Positions 56,101 to 63,812 are shown, numbered from the stretch's first letter. The stretch: 64,000 nt of DNA from Antarctobacter sediminis (GCF_019218285.1 NZ_JAHUZG010000002.1:1054001-1118000); one strand, 5' to 3'. Numbers and translations: made by a program. Notes: generated by a model from the letters alone, not told the origin.

Positions 56101-56653
56101 AACAGGCGGTTTGCAGGTTGATCGACGGCCCTTGCAGATCCAGCACGTGGCTGAGCCGGGTCGTCATGAAATCCTTGTCGTTGCCGGTATGGCGCAGCAG
56201 GAACATGCCGGTGCTGTCCACCAGGTCCGGGTTGGAACAGACGTTGAAATAGAAATAGCTGCCCATGCCGCAACCGGCAAAGACACCCACCTGCCCGTCG
56301 AAAGTCTCGGGGACATGGCCGGCCGTCTCCAGCGCCTCCCATGCGGTTTCAAGGAACTGGCGGTGCTGCGGATCCATGATCGCCGCTTCCTTTGGGGAAA
56401 ACCCAAAGAACTCGGCATCGAAATGTTCGAAATCCTCCAGCGGCGCGGCAAAGGGCACATAGTCGCGATGCCGCATCAGACCGGGGTCTTCGCCAGCTTC
56501 GCGCAGGTCTTCTTCGGACAAACGGCGGATCGAGGACACGCCATCGCGCAGGTTGCGCCAATAGGCAGCGATATCCTCTGCGCCCGGCAAATGCGCCGCC
56601 ATACCCACGATGGCAATATCGTTTTCGCCTATGCGGTCCGCGTCATCCGTCAT
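50177..56653 (-). CDS. Type I polyketide synthase: KS-AT-KR-DH-ACP-TE
   Basis: 2158 residues, one module. The KS has its Cys in QTACSTSL near 183, and its two His in HGTGTYLGDP near 319 and NIGHLDTAAG near 359. The AT Ser is in GHSMGENTAA near 642. A reductase pair follows with the KR NADPH loop GGFGGIGLTLAQ near 1188 and its Tyr in VDYVAAN near 1343. The DH has its His in DQHRTKAGDALLPG near 1427 and Asp in HPGLMDIATGW near 1596. The ACP Ser is in DLGGHSLIAV near 1811. The TE Ser is in GGFSGGGITA near 1957 and its His in PGDHDSMV near 2116. DH after KR is the reverse of the usual order. There is no ER. A repeat-derived stretch encodes residues ~579-588. The start at 56653 follows AGGTCAGGT. 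Confidence 0.93.
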   Translation of the reverse strand: MTDDADRIGENDIAIVGMAAHLPGAEDIAAYWRNLRDGVSSIRRLSEEDLREAGEDPGLMRHRDYVPFAAPLEDFEHFDAEFFGFSPKEAAIMDPQHRQFLETAWEALETAGHVPETFDGQVGVFAGCGMGSYFYFNVCSNPDLVDSTGMFLLRHTGNDKDFMTTRLSHVLDLQGPSINLQTACSTSLVATHYAAQALLNGECDMAIAGGVTIELPQGRGYLYKENEILSPDGACHAFDHRAEGTVFGSGAGVVVLRRLADAVADGDHIWAVIKGSAVNNDGAQKAGYLAPSVEGQAIAVAEAQAIAGVTSDTVDYVECHGTGTYLGDPIEVAALTQAFRETSDAVDHCRIGSVKTNIGHLDTAAGVASLIKASLALHNRQMPPSLGYEAPNPAIDFAGSPFRVNDRLADWPRKDHPRRAGVNSLGVGGTNAHVVLEEAPERAASEASDWPFQILTVSGRNKAALDQNAARLAAHLRIHPEQDLADVAWTLKEGRRAFEKRRVVVADSHEEAARLLEGAEARRVFDHEALDRPEVVFMFPGGGAQYAGMARDLYETEPVFAEWMDRGLDHLDRISGGDVAESISAKKKQGVRALWLPGRGEEAAADAALLTPSLQLPLIMITEYALAQLWMSWGVMPAALTGHSMGENTAACLAGVMRFEDCIGLVHLRGRLFDTVPAGGMLSVGLPAEDLLPLLGEELDLGAVNGPDLSVASGPQAALEALQAELERREVQCTRIGIDIAAHSRMLEPILAQFGDYLRSIPLHAPRLPLTSNRTGTLMTAEQAVDPEYWVAHLRGTVLFADCVGAVAADNRVLLEVGPGKALTSLARQHPLVSGNQVLSSLRHPEEAIADDKHMFEVLGRLAALGVAIDWGQIWGEARRSRVVLPTYAFQRSPYFIAPGAAVSDSAPAYLMRNDAVEDWGWQPVWRPRSAPVEYDVLDGLEEAPRQCWLMFMDEAGVAARAAERLRAAGDTVIEVRPGDAFARVGEGYVLAPERGREGYDLLLQDLSARGVVPTRIGHFWLLTEGEGHRPGSSFFHRVQEQGFYALMFLAQAVEAEGLPRPLHVTVVTNGAAQLRDEALPYPEKATIAGPARVIPRELPGMTVSTLDVVLPGAVEASWWARGKAEAAQEAEMATLAARLVEELQAEPGDRIAALRGGRRFECAMRPVALPEVPEVPGGGVVLITGGFGGIGLTLAQDLAARGAKLALLARKPLPERAAWEDYLRRHAPQDSVARRIHAVQALEDAGADVMVVAADVCNLGQMNAARRAVEDRFGAITGVIHGAGVIDDAPLLTKTPASVEDVFTPKIHGTEVLGQVFPDGVLDWMALFSSSSTVTAPAGQVDYVAANEFLNAFAKARSGKTRIVAINWGIWNQVGMAAEAVAARSGDLPKPPVSPVAQEMLTEATFDDHGNRVFRAQYASTDWFIDQHRTKAGDALLPGTGYLSLAAQALAAHGEAGGFEIRDLSFLRPLRVADGGARDLRLRLSRTDEGYGFDVLADATLNGRQGFALTAQGALSLMPLAQPPALDLDAIRARCPARVEGAGAKLKAAQEVHLDFGASWKVLDSRALGRDEGIADLSLPADASAPGMPLHPGLMDIATGWAMELIEGYQPTHLWVPVRYASVRVHAPLSGQVVSWVRNAARNRADGETASFDVTLCDPAGQVLVEIFGFTIRRLDSADVLKSAPPLRAAELETEGGDTAQPLSPAEERLAHNLSQGILPAEGAEAFHRALALGARQVVVSSMDLDALVRQTAASVAENSATQSFERPQLQSDYVAPEGPVEERLAGFWQDLLGVSNVGAEDSFFDLGGHSLIAVRLFAMVKKAFKVDFPISVLFEAPTIRTCAALIEAQIGPVEGGADPSDAPKAPVRRFTHLVPMHDGDGGARRPFFLIAGMFGNVLNLRHLAHLLGADRPFYGLQARGLYGGEAPHDSIEEAARDYIAEMRQVQPQGPYMVGGFSGGGITAYEIAHQLEMMGEEVSLVVMLDTPLPQRRPLSRRDRAIIQWHKAREKGPLYPLLWARNRIAWEFAKRRQTVETGADHAFHNAEIEAAFYRAIAAYKVRPWDGRVVLYRPPLTGKWTVSGGALVNSERTYVTHDNDWGLMVPGVEVHEVPGDHDSMVLEPNVRVLAALMREAIEGAEADSEGHGEVVAFPGHAAE
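54889..54916 (-). repeat. Repeat tail inside the PKS coding sequence, copy 4
   Basis: Read in the PKS direction, GAGAGTATTTCGGCC followed by AAGAAGAAGC matches the tail of the intergenic composite repeat (copies at 14270, 21972, 28199). It is in frame and encodes about ten residues, ESISAKKKQ, in the AT region. No hairpin part accompanies it. Confidence 0.7.
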
Positions 56654-56687
56654 ACCTGACCTCAAATGCATGCGCGCCGCCACCCGT

Positions 56688-56701
56688 GGTCACAATTGAC
56701 C
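56688..56701 (-). promoter_or_regulatory. Shared-motif variant upstream of the PKS
   Basis: On the minus strand GGTCAATTGTGACC lies 34 bases before the PKS start. Its outer five bases are inverted (GGTCA/TGACC), and CGGTC..AATTGTG.CCA matches sites A and B apart from one missing base and one substitution. The 173-base gap to the flippase gene shows no other feature. Confidence 0.4.
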
Positions 56702-56826
56702 GGGAAATGCGGCGATTTTTAGGATAACTCGCCCCATTTGCCCCAAATTGGGAGCGGACGAGAGGATAATACGAAAGGAATCCGAACAAAGCGCCTATCC
56801 TTTCGGGACTGTTGCCAGGCCGGAAA

Positions 56827-58191
56827 TCATGGCGACCCGCTTGGCCAAAGTTGCAGAATCGAAGACCAGTTCAGCCAAAGCGCGAGCATCGCCAGCGCCA
56901 GTCCAACCGCCGCCATCACCACGTCATGCAGCCCGTCCCAGGCCCCCATGCGTCGCGCCAGCCAGACCACCACCGGATAGGCCAGCGTAAAGGCAGCCGC
57001 CTGCCCGACCAGCGCGCCGAACAGGCCCGCGTGGTACAGACCGACAGAGATACAGCCCACCATCAGCACGGCCCGCGCCAGCGCCAGATAGAAATAGCGC
57101 CGGGAATCCCCGGCCGCCAAAGCCGCCTGATCATAGGTCATCACGATCAGCATGGGGATCTGCGCGCAGGCCAGCACCACGGCCACCGCCCCCGCGTCGG
57201 CATAGCGCGGATCATACAGTGTTTCGACCAGCCAGACGCCCAGCAGCGCAAAGGCCCCCACAAACCCGATCAGGAACAACGACACCGCAAAACGCATCTT
57301 GCGCAGCTTGAGGAAATTGGCCCGGCTCTGTTTCGGCGGGGTCTCACGGTAGACCGGGATCAGGATCTTGTGGGTGACAAGATTGCCCAGCATCAACGGG
57401 AAAGACGCCCAGAAAAACCCGATGTTATAAACGCCGAATGCGTCCAGCGGAATGAATTTGCCGATCAGCATCTTGTCGGCCTGCGTGAAAAAGAACCCGC
57501 AGACCGTGGCAAGGAACACCCATTTCCCAAAAGAGATCAGCTCACGCGCGGCAGGTTTTTCCCACCGCAGCCGGTTCGCGGGACCGGGCAGAAACCGCCA
57601 GTTCACCGCCACCTCGACCAATGCGCCGATCACGCCTGAAACCACCAGCGCCCAGACGGATCCCCACCACCACGCCAGCGCCACGGCCACCACCACGCCC
57701 GCGAGGTGATTGAACATGTCGATCACCGTGACCCGGCCCAGCATCAGGTGCCGGTTGGCCGTTATCATACGCGTTGGCCTGAACCCGGTGATCAGCAATG
57801 TCAGCGCCGATACGGGCAAGACCCATGTCAGCATCGGCTGGTCGTAGATCCACGCCATCGGCCAGGCCAGCGCGCAAGCCACCAGCCACAGGCCGAACCC
57901 CCGGATCACCTGGATCGTCCAGGCAGTATCAAGAAAATCCTGATCGTCGCCGCGTCTGGATTGAAGGATCGCGGGCGTCACGCCCACGTCCGAAAACTGT
58001 CCCAGCCCCATCAGAAAGACCATGACCAGCGCCATCAGGCCAAAGGCTTCGGGGAACAACAGGCGCGTCAGGATCAGGTTCGACCCCAATCGCACCATTT
58101 GCGCGAACCCGAAGCTGCCCAGCGTCAAAAGCGACGAGCGCATGGCCCGCGCGGTCACGGAACTGCTGTCGAGGGCGGCACTGGCGGTCAT
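56827..58191 (-). CDS. Wzx-like polysaccharide flippase
   Basis: 454 residues with about twelve to fourteen hydrophobic helices, MATE/MVF-type. The N-terminus has SSLLTLGSFGFAQMVRLGSNLILTRLLFPEAFGLMALVMVF, typical of lipopolysaccharide biosynthesis proteins of the Wzx/RfbX group. It would flip undecaprenyl-linked oligosaccharide, or another lipid-linked product, across the inner membrane. It overlaps the upstream GT2 gene by ATGA and is 173 bases upstream of the PKS in the same direction. Confidence 0.86.
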   Translation of the reverse strand: MTASAALDSSSVTARAMRSSLLTLGSFGFAQMVRLGSNLILTRLLFPEAFGLMALVMVFLMGLGQFSDVGVTPAILQSRRGDDQDFLDTAWTIQVIRGFGLWLVACALAWPMAWIYDQPMLTWVLPVSALTLLITGFRPTRMITANRHLMLGRVTVIDMFNHLAGVVVAVALAWWWGSVWALVVSGVIGALVEVAVNWRFLPGPANRLRWEKPAARELISFGKWVFLATVCGFFFTQADKMLIGKFIPLDAFGVYNIGFFWASFPLMLGNLVTHKILIPVYRETPPKQSRANFLKLRKMRFAVSLFLIGFVGAFALLGVWLVETLYDPRYADAGAVAVVLACAQIPMLIVMTYDQAALAAGDSRRYFYLALARAVLMVGCISVGLYHAGLFGALVGQAAAFTLAYPVVVWLARRMGAWDGLHDVVMAAVGLALAMLALWLNWSSILQLWPSGSP

Positions 58192-59045
58192 CGTCCGCGG
58201 CTCCAGTCCTGCTGGGCACGCGGGGTCAGTTTGACCGCCAGCGCCACGCCGGAATAAATCCCGAACCCAACCGGATCCCGCAGCGCCAGACCCAGTTTTT
58301 CCGGCAAGGGAAACCGCGGTTTGTCGTCGTTTTCGGTCAATGCAGGATAACGGGCCGCGATTTCGTCGACCCCCGCGTTCTGTCGCCGCCGTACCTTTAC
58401 GAGGTTGTGCCAGCCTTCGGCTATGGGCCAGCGATAGGGGGCCGTGACGCCGACCCTTTCACCGGGTCGAAAATGCAAGCGCACGTAGATGTCGTCAGAA
58501 ATGATCTGCGGAAAGGCCCCCCAGCGGGCACGCCCCGCCGCATTCACCGCGAAAAGCCCACATCCCGGCACCACGTCCCGCATGAAGGGCACGCGCCGCC
58601 AGATCCGGGCATAGGCTCGGCTGACCGCGCCATCGGCCGCGATTTCGACCTGCCCGCTGGCATAGCGCGGAGCCGCCACGTCCAGCACCCGCACCAATTG
58701 CGCCAGAAGATCCGGCGCCACGGTTACGTCCGCGTCCAGATAAACCCGGATCGCCCCGCTGGCAGCGGCGTCGCCCGCATTCAGGGCCCCGGGTTTACTG
58801 CCTTCGGCCCGTTCAATGACCTTCAGCCGCCATCCCTTGTCTGCCATCCTGTCCGCACGAGCGCGGGCGCGGTCTGCCGTCTCATCGCGGCAACCGTTGG
58901 CGACGACGATAACCTCGACCGCGTGGTCCACGGCGACCTCGGAGGCAAGCAATGCGTCGAGGCAGTCGCCGATCAGCGCCGCCTCATTGCTTGCCGGAAG
59001 GATGACCGAGACTGTCACGCCCCGGCCCTGTGTCGCTCTGTCCAT
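58188..59045 (-). CDS. Glycosyltransferase, GT2 family
   Basis: 285 residues from the ATG at 59045. GT-A landmarks are VSVILPASNEAALIGDCLDAL at residues 12-32, VIVVANGCRDET near 46, GSKPGALNAGDAAASGAIRVYLDADVTVAPDLL near 85-115 (DxD) and FPQIISDDIYVRLHF near 178. It is coupled to the wzx-like gene by ATGA. It may add sugar to the repeat unit or to the product of the adjacent assembly line. The start region is divergent from the GT4 at 59207. Confidence 0.86.
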   Translation of the reverse strand: MDRATQGRGVTVSVILPASNEAALIGDCLDALLASEVAVDHAVEVIVVANGCRDETADRARARADRMADKGWRLKVIERAEGSKPGALNAGDAAASGAIRVYLDADVTVAPDLLAQLVRVLDVAAPRYASGQVEIAADGAVSRAYARIWRRVPFMRDVVPGCGLFAVNAAGRARWGAFPQIISDDIYVRLHFRPGERVGVTAPYRWPIAEGWHNLVKVRRRQNAGVDEIAARYPALTENDDKPRFPLPEKLGLALRDPVGFGIYSGVALAVKLTPRAQQDWSRGR

Positions 59046-59121
59046 GTCCCGCACTCTCACCCGTACCAATGGGGCCACACCTTGAAAAAATACATCATCC
59101 CCCGCGCTGGAAACTCCTGCA

Positions 59122-59133
59122 GAACTGTGGCCA
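59122..59133 (+). promoter_or_regulatory. Shared-motif variant upstream of GT4
   Basis: GAACTGTGGCCA differs by one base from the GAATTGTGGCCA of sites A and B and lies 73 bases before the GTG start of the GT4 gene, in a divergent gap. Confidence 0.4.
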
Positions 59134-59206
59134 AAGCATGAAATAGCTTAGGTTTGATCACGACGAACGCCCCCCGCGGCGCTGCTGCCATCCATAGGAC
59201 CATCAG

Positions 59207-60436
59207 GTGACGCAAGGCTTGCGTATCGGGTACATCGTCCCGCAATTCCCGGGACAGACGCATATTTTCTTCTGGCGCGAGATCCGCGCGCTGGAGGCGA
59301 TGGGTCATGAGGTCCACGTCTTCTCCACGCGCAAACCGCCGCGCCGGCTGATCTCGCACGACTGGTCAGAGAAGGCGATCGCCCGCACCACCTACCTTGG
59401 CCATGTCGATCCCCTGCCCGCCGCCACCGCCTTGGCGCGGCTGTCGGCGCAGGGCCTGCCCCTGTGGATGATGCGCGAAGGCCCGGGATTTGCCAAGGAC
59501 GCCCTGATCACGATGGGCGCCGGCGAAAGGCTGCGGCGCGTGGCGGCACAACGCGGTCTGGATCACATCCACGCCCATTCCTGCGGGCGGTCGGCCCTGA
59601 TCGCCTGTTTTGCCCACCTGCTGGGCGGGCCGACCTATTCGCTGACCCTGCACGGGCCGCTGTCGGATTACGGGCCGGGCCAACGGGTGAAATGGCGGCA
59701 CGCCAGCTTTGCCACCATCATCACCCACAAGATCCTGTCCGAAATCGAGGACGAGCTGAAAGGCTATCTGCCGGATCGTCGCCTGATCCGGCCCATGGGG
59801 GTGGATACGGACAAGCTTCGGCGCAGCACCCCCTACCTGCCGCCGGAACATGGCCGCCCGATCCGCATCTTTGCCTGCGGACGCCTGAACGTCGTCAAAG
59901 GACATCAGGACCTGATGGCCGCCACCCGGCAATTGCTGGATCAGGGCGTCGACGTGCGCGTCGAGATCGCCGGAGAGGATGACGACGGCGGCACCGGTTT
60001 CCGACTGGAACTGGAAGAGACCCTGAAAAAGCTGCGCCTTCAGGATCACGTCAAGCTTTTGGGCGCCATCGACGCCGGTGCAGTCAAGGACAAGCTGGAA
60101 GAGTCGCATCTGTTCGTGCTGGCCTCTTGGCATGAACCGCTGGGCGTCGCCTATATGGAGGCGATGTCGATGGGCGTCCCGACCATCGGGACCGACGCGG
60201 GCGGTGTGCCCGAACTGATCACCGACGGATCGACCGGTTATCTTGTCGAACCCAAGAACCCCGGCCAACTGGCCCGGACGATCCGCAGTCTCGTTGGCGA
60301 TCCCGACGCCCTGCTGCGCCTTTCCGAAGCCGGGCGCGCGCATATCGTCGAAAATTTCCGCGCCGCTTTGGGCGCCGAGGTGCTGGTGGACGAAATCCGG
60401 CGCCTCGACGGGTCTGCTGCATCGCCCGACGCCTGA
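59207..60436 (+). CDS. Glycosyltransferase, GT4 family
   Basis: 409 residues from a GTG (TCAG upstream). The N-terminus RIGYIVPQFPGQTHIFFWREIRALEAMGHEVHVFSTRKPP is typical of exopolysaccharide GT4 enzymes. The donor domain has RIFACGRLNVVKGHQDLM (residue ~222) and the E-x7-E element in SWHEPLGVAYMEAMSMGVP near 306. It is predicted to be cytosolic. It is the only gene of this locus arm on the plus strand and is followed by the small lipoprotein gene. Confidence 0.88.
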   Translation: MTQGLRIGYIVPQFPGQTHIFFWREIRALEAMGHEVHVFSTRKPPRRLISHDWSEKAIARTTYLGHVDPLPAATALARLSAQGLPLWMMREGPGFAKDALITMGAGERLRRVAAQRGLDHIHAHSCGRSALIACFAHLLGGPTYSLTLHGPLSDYGPGQRVKWRHASFATIITHKILSEIEDELKGYLPDRRLIRPMGVDTDKLRRSTPYLPPEHGRPIRIFACGRLNVVKGHQDLMAATRQLLDQGVDVRVEIAGEDDDGGTGFRLELEETLKKLRLQDHVKLLGAIDAGAVKDKLEESHLFVLASWHEPLGVAYMEAMSMGVPTIGTDAGGVPELITDGSTGYLVEPKNPGQLARTIRSLVGDPDALLRLSEAGRAHIVENFRAALGAEVLVDEIRRLDGSAASPDA

Positions 60437-60556
60437 CCCTGTCGGGGCCGTGCCGCGTTTGACAGGGATCAACGCAGCCAAACACCGAAAGACCCAGCCT
60501 TTGTCGCGCAGTACGATCCCGGGCCGGCAAGGCACAGGACTATTCGGAGTGACAAG

Positions 60557-60715
60557 ATGAAACGACCCGCCCTGTTGATTGCCGCCCTGTCCGTTTTGGG
60601 TCTTGCCGGTTGCGAACCCCCGGACAACGGCACCTATCCCGTCAGCCACGAAAGCTGCGCCCCCGACGACCCGGTCAAGGGTCTTGATCCCGTCGATTGT
60701 GCACCGCGCTTTTGA
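60557..60715 (+). CDS. Small lipoprotein
   Basis: 52 residues, too short for many gene finders. A positively charged MKRP start, a hydrophobic stretch and a lipobox LAGC at residues 16-19 give a 34-residue mature lipoprotein with a lipid-modified Cys19. The mature part is acidic and has two more cysteines (HESCAPDD, VDCAPRF), which could form a disulfide. GGAG precedes the ATG. Such tiny lipoproteins may stabilise outer-membrane or secretion complexes; here its role is unknown. Confidence 0.7.
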   Translation: MKRPALLIAALSVLGLAGCEPPDNGTYPVSHESCAPDDPVKGLDPVDCAPRF

Positions 60716-60751
60716 CGCCGATGCCCGGCCGCGTCCGCGCGGGCCGGGATC

Positions 60752-63685
60752 TTACAGCTCCCCGGCCGGGATCTCGATGTCGGGCGCGGTGTCGAAGATC
60801 ACGTATTCCATGCCCGTCATCAGCACGTGACCACCCTGATAGCGCGCCACGATCCGGCCATCCTCCCGCGCAAACTCATAGCCGTCACGATGCCCCGGCA
60901 AGATCACGCGATCCTGCCCCGGTCCACCGGACAGCACGTCCGCCCCGCCCAGAGACACCAGCACATCATCGCCCGTGCCGCCGACAAGGTAATCCTCTTC
61001 CGGCGTGCCCTCGATCCGGCCATCACCGGCCAGAACCCGCCGCCCGTTGGCAAAGGCCGTGTCGTCCCGTCGTTCCCAACCGTTCGGCCCCGAGGCGTTG
61101 TAGGCCATCAACATGTCCCAGCGGGGGTTCTGATCCTCAAGGAACCGCAACGCGCCCCAGCTGCCCCACATGGTCGCCGGGGCAACATCGACGAAGGCGT
61201 TGAACAGAACGCCACCCGAATCCACCCAGCCCGCCAGCAGCAATTCATACAAGCGGGCCATTTCGGGTGTATAGCTGAAGGTATTGAAGAAATCGGTCAG
61301 CCGTTCGTCGTTGACCCGCGCACCATGTCCCACCAGATGCGTGCCGCCTTCGTACATGATCAAGCGCAGACCATGCCGACGCGCCACCCCCGCATGATAG
61401 GGAAAGATTTCATCCACCAGCTGCCGGAGCGAGCCTTTTTCCAAGGCTTCGGCCACTGGCGCGATTGCCCCGTCGAATTGATGCGCCTTGACGAATTCCC
61501 GCAGCGCAACCCGTTTCAACCCGGCATCCTCACCCGCCTTTTGCGCCAGTTTCGCCGATGCATCCAGCCATCCATCCATGCGCTGCGCCATCTCGGCACC
61601 GCCCATTTCATAGCCGAAATAGCCGGTGACGGCGTAGGCATCGAAACTTTCGACCGGCATGTGGCCCAGCTTTAGATAGGCCAGCGGGGCTGTCAGGATA
61701 TTCCGTTCCAGTTCGGGCCAACCCGTATGCGTGGCCACAACGCGAACCAGCCGGGCGCTGTCCTCGCCAAAGACATCCGTCCAGATCTTCATGACCTGTG
61801 CGGATCGCAGGCCGTAGAACTGCGCCCAACCTTGCTCGGTCTCGCCCCACAACGCCGCGGCCTCGGTCCGGGCCCACGCAGCCTGCGGGAAACCCGGATT
61901 CCAGACCTCGTTGGAAAACTCGACATAAGCCTTCAACCGGGGATCCAGATCGCGCTCGACGATTTCGGCAAAGCGGCGGACGTAGGCATCATCGACCAGA
62001 TGCGGCATGTTGAACCACGGATCCGCGCCCAGCACATTGGCCAGACGAACCATGACCTCGACCGGGACACCCCATTCCGACCAGCTTGCCGTCTGCATCG
62101 TCGGGCGTGCGTCCCATCCCGTGACCGGAGAGCCGTTGGTGATCATCCAGTCCATGAACCGGACAACGCGGATGTCTTCTATCCGGGACAGGAAGGTCGG
62201 GTTGAACAGCGCGCCCGCCGCAAACAGCGCCTCGTGGTCGCTGCGCAGGATACGGATGTTGCGGATCGGGTTGTCCGGGTCAATCCGGGTGATCGAAAGG
62301 GTTACCAACCCTTCGCCCGGTTCATAGGAAAAGGTCACGCGTCCCGGCTCGCGCCGCACCCGCCGCGCCCGACCGACAAACCTGAAATCAGCCTCGCCAT
62401 CGTATAGCATCACATAATCGCCGCGCAGGGACTCGGCGTCTTTGGGCTGATTGGTGAGGATCACGGTTTCCAGCGCATCGACACCGTCGGGGATCCGCAG
62501 GGGCCAGTCATTTTCATCCAGATGACCGCCAGCGCGCAACTCTTCGGTGCGGACGGCGCCCCATTGATCGCCGATATTGCCGACCCAGCCGCGCGAGGAT
62601 TTCATCAGGTCGATAAAGGGATGTTGCGTCGACCAGTCAGAAATCCCGTTCAACCCCAACGCCAGCGCCGGTGGCCCGTCGGGCCGCACACCGCGCGGCG
62701 GCAAGGCGATGGGCTGTCGTTCAGGCAGTTCCGCAGGTTTCGCGGCCTCTGGTTCAGGGTCTGCCACCTCGGTCCGGGCTGGCCCCTTTTGAGGTACGGA
62801 TTGCCAGATCACCTCGGCCAGCCTGTCATAATTGCTGACCACATCAGGGTGCAGGGTTGCCGGAGGCGCAAAAGACTCTGGCGGCGGGGCGTCATAGATC
62901 CAGGCATAGGTCACCATCGCGGCCAGCATGTACAGCGTCGGCGTGCCATGCGGCGAGCTGTCGGTATACAACGCCTCGGCGGGCAGACCTTCCAGCACCC
63001 CGCCGGGCCCAAACACCTCGGCCAAGACCGAGGCGACAGGGATCAGGTCCACCTTTGTATCGGGACGGGTGACGGACAGCACGTTCAGCAAGTCGCGATA
63101 CCATTGGTGATATTCGCCCGCGTTAAACGCGTGATACCGTTCCAGTTGTGCCGCACTGGGCGGAAAGCTGGGGGCGATGGCCCCCATGTCGGCCCAACCC
63201 TCGTAGACGAACAGGCGGGCCTCGGGGCTGTTGACCTCGACCCAGTCGAACAGCCGCTGCACCACACCCAGCGGGCTTTCTGCCTCGGGGTTGTCGCCTT
63301 CGTAGGGCACGTCAGGCAACTGGTACTGGATGAAATTGGCAGGCGTCACGATCACCGCGTCAAAACGCCCGTCGCGAAACGGCCCCTGACCGGGCGACCA
63401 CGCCCCCTGCACACCGGAAAAGGACCAGTTGGCCGTCGGCGGCAGACCATCTGCGAAATTCCTCAGGAACCCCCACTGACCGTCAAGCGCAAGGCTGCGC
63501 CCGTCGGCCTTGGCCATCTCGTTCAGCCAATGCGGGACATTGGTCAGCCGCGACTCCTCGCTGAGGTGATTCACCAGCGAGTTGCCAAAGACATAGACGC
63601 GCGCCGACTGTTGATCGGCCACGACGCCCGTTCCGCCAAATGCCCCCGCCAAAGCCAGCGTGACACCGCCCAGCCATTTGCGCAT
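60752..63685 (-). CDS. Secreted glycosidase-like protein with C-terminal RTX repeats
   Basis: 977 residues from the ATG at 63685. A Sec-type signal peptide spans ~1-24. Residues ~30-300 form an SGNH-hydrolase-like or related Rossmannoid domain (VYVFGNSLVNHL). A Pro/Glu-rich linker (~310-345) leads to a TIM-barrel glycosidase-like domain, ~350-880, with candidate acid/base Glu in VEFSNEVWNP near 592 and candidate nucleophile Glu in LIMYEGGTHL near 778. Residues ~895-925 carry RTX-type calcium-binding nonapeptides (VGGTGDDVLV, LSGGPGQDRV). It may cleave or trim the secreted polysaccharide. The GH family is not assigned. Confidence 0.8.
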   Translation of the reverse strand: MRKWLGGVTLALAGAFGGTGVVADQQSARVYVFGNSLVNHLSEESRLTNVPHWLNEMAKADGRSLALDGQWGFLRNFADGLPPTANWSFSGVQGAWSPGQGPFRDGRFDAVIVTPANFIQYQLPDVPYEGDNPEAESPLGVVQRLFDWVEVNSPEARLFVYEGWADMGAIAPSFPPSAAQLERYHAFNAGEYHQWYRDLLNVLSVTRPDTKVDLIPVASVLAEVFGPGGVLEGLPAEALYTDSSPHGTPTLYMLAAMVTYAWIYDAPPPESFAPPATLHPDVVSNYDRLAEVIWQSVPQKGPARTEVADPEPEAAKPAELPERQPIALPPRGVRPDGPPALALGLNGISDWSTQHPFIDLMKSSRGWVGNIGDQWGAVRTEELRAGGHLDENDWPLRIPDGVDALETVILTNQPKDAESLRGDYVMLYDGEADFRFVGRARRVRREPGRVTFSYEPGEGLVTLSITRIDPDNPIRNIRILRSDHEALFAAGALFNPTFLSRIEDIRVVRFMDWMITNGSPVTGWDARPTMQTASWSEWGVPVEVMVRLANVLGADPWFNMPHLVDDAYVRRFAEIVERDLDPRLKAYVEFSNEVWNPGFPQAAWARTEAAALWGETEQGWAQFYGLRSAQVMKIWTDVFGEDSARLVRVVATHTGWPELERNILTAPLAYLKLGHMPVESFDAYAVTGYFGYEMGGAEMAQRMDGWLDASAKLAQKAGEDAGLKRVALREFVKAHQFDGAIAPVAEALEKGSLRQLVDEIFPYHAGVARRHGLRLIMYEGGTHLVGHGARVNDERLTDFFNTFSYTPEMARLYELLLAGWVDSGGVLFNAFVDVAPATMWGSWGALRFLEDQNPRWDMLMAYNASGPNGWERRDDTAFANGRRVLAGDGRIEGTPEEDYLVGGTGDDVLVSLGGADVLSGGPGQDRVILPGHRDGYEFAREDGRIVARYQGGHVLMTGMEYVIFDTAPDIEIPAGEL

Positions 63686-63812
63686 GGTTTCCTGCCCTGT
63701 TTTTCTTGCCTGCACCGATTATGCCCGAAGCCGCGCCAAGGGCAAAGCAGGCGAAGCCGGACAGGCGGGGATTTGACGTCGATTCATGGGTTTTCATTTG
63801 GAAATTGCGACG

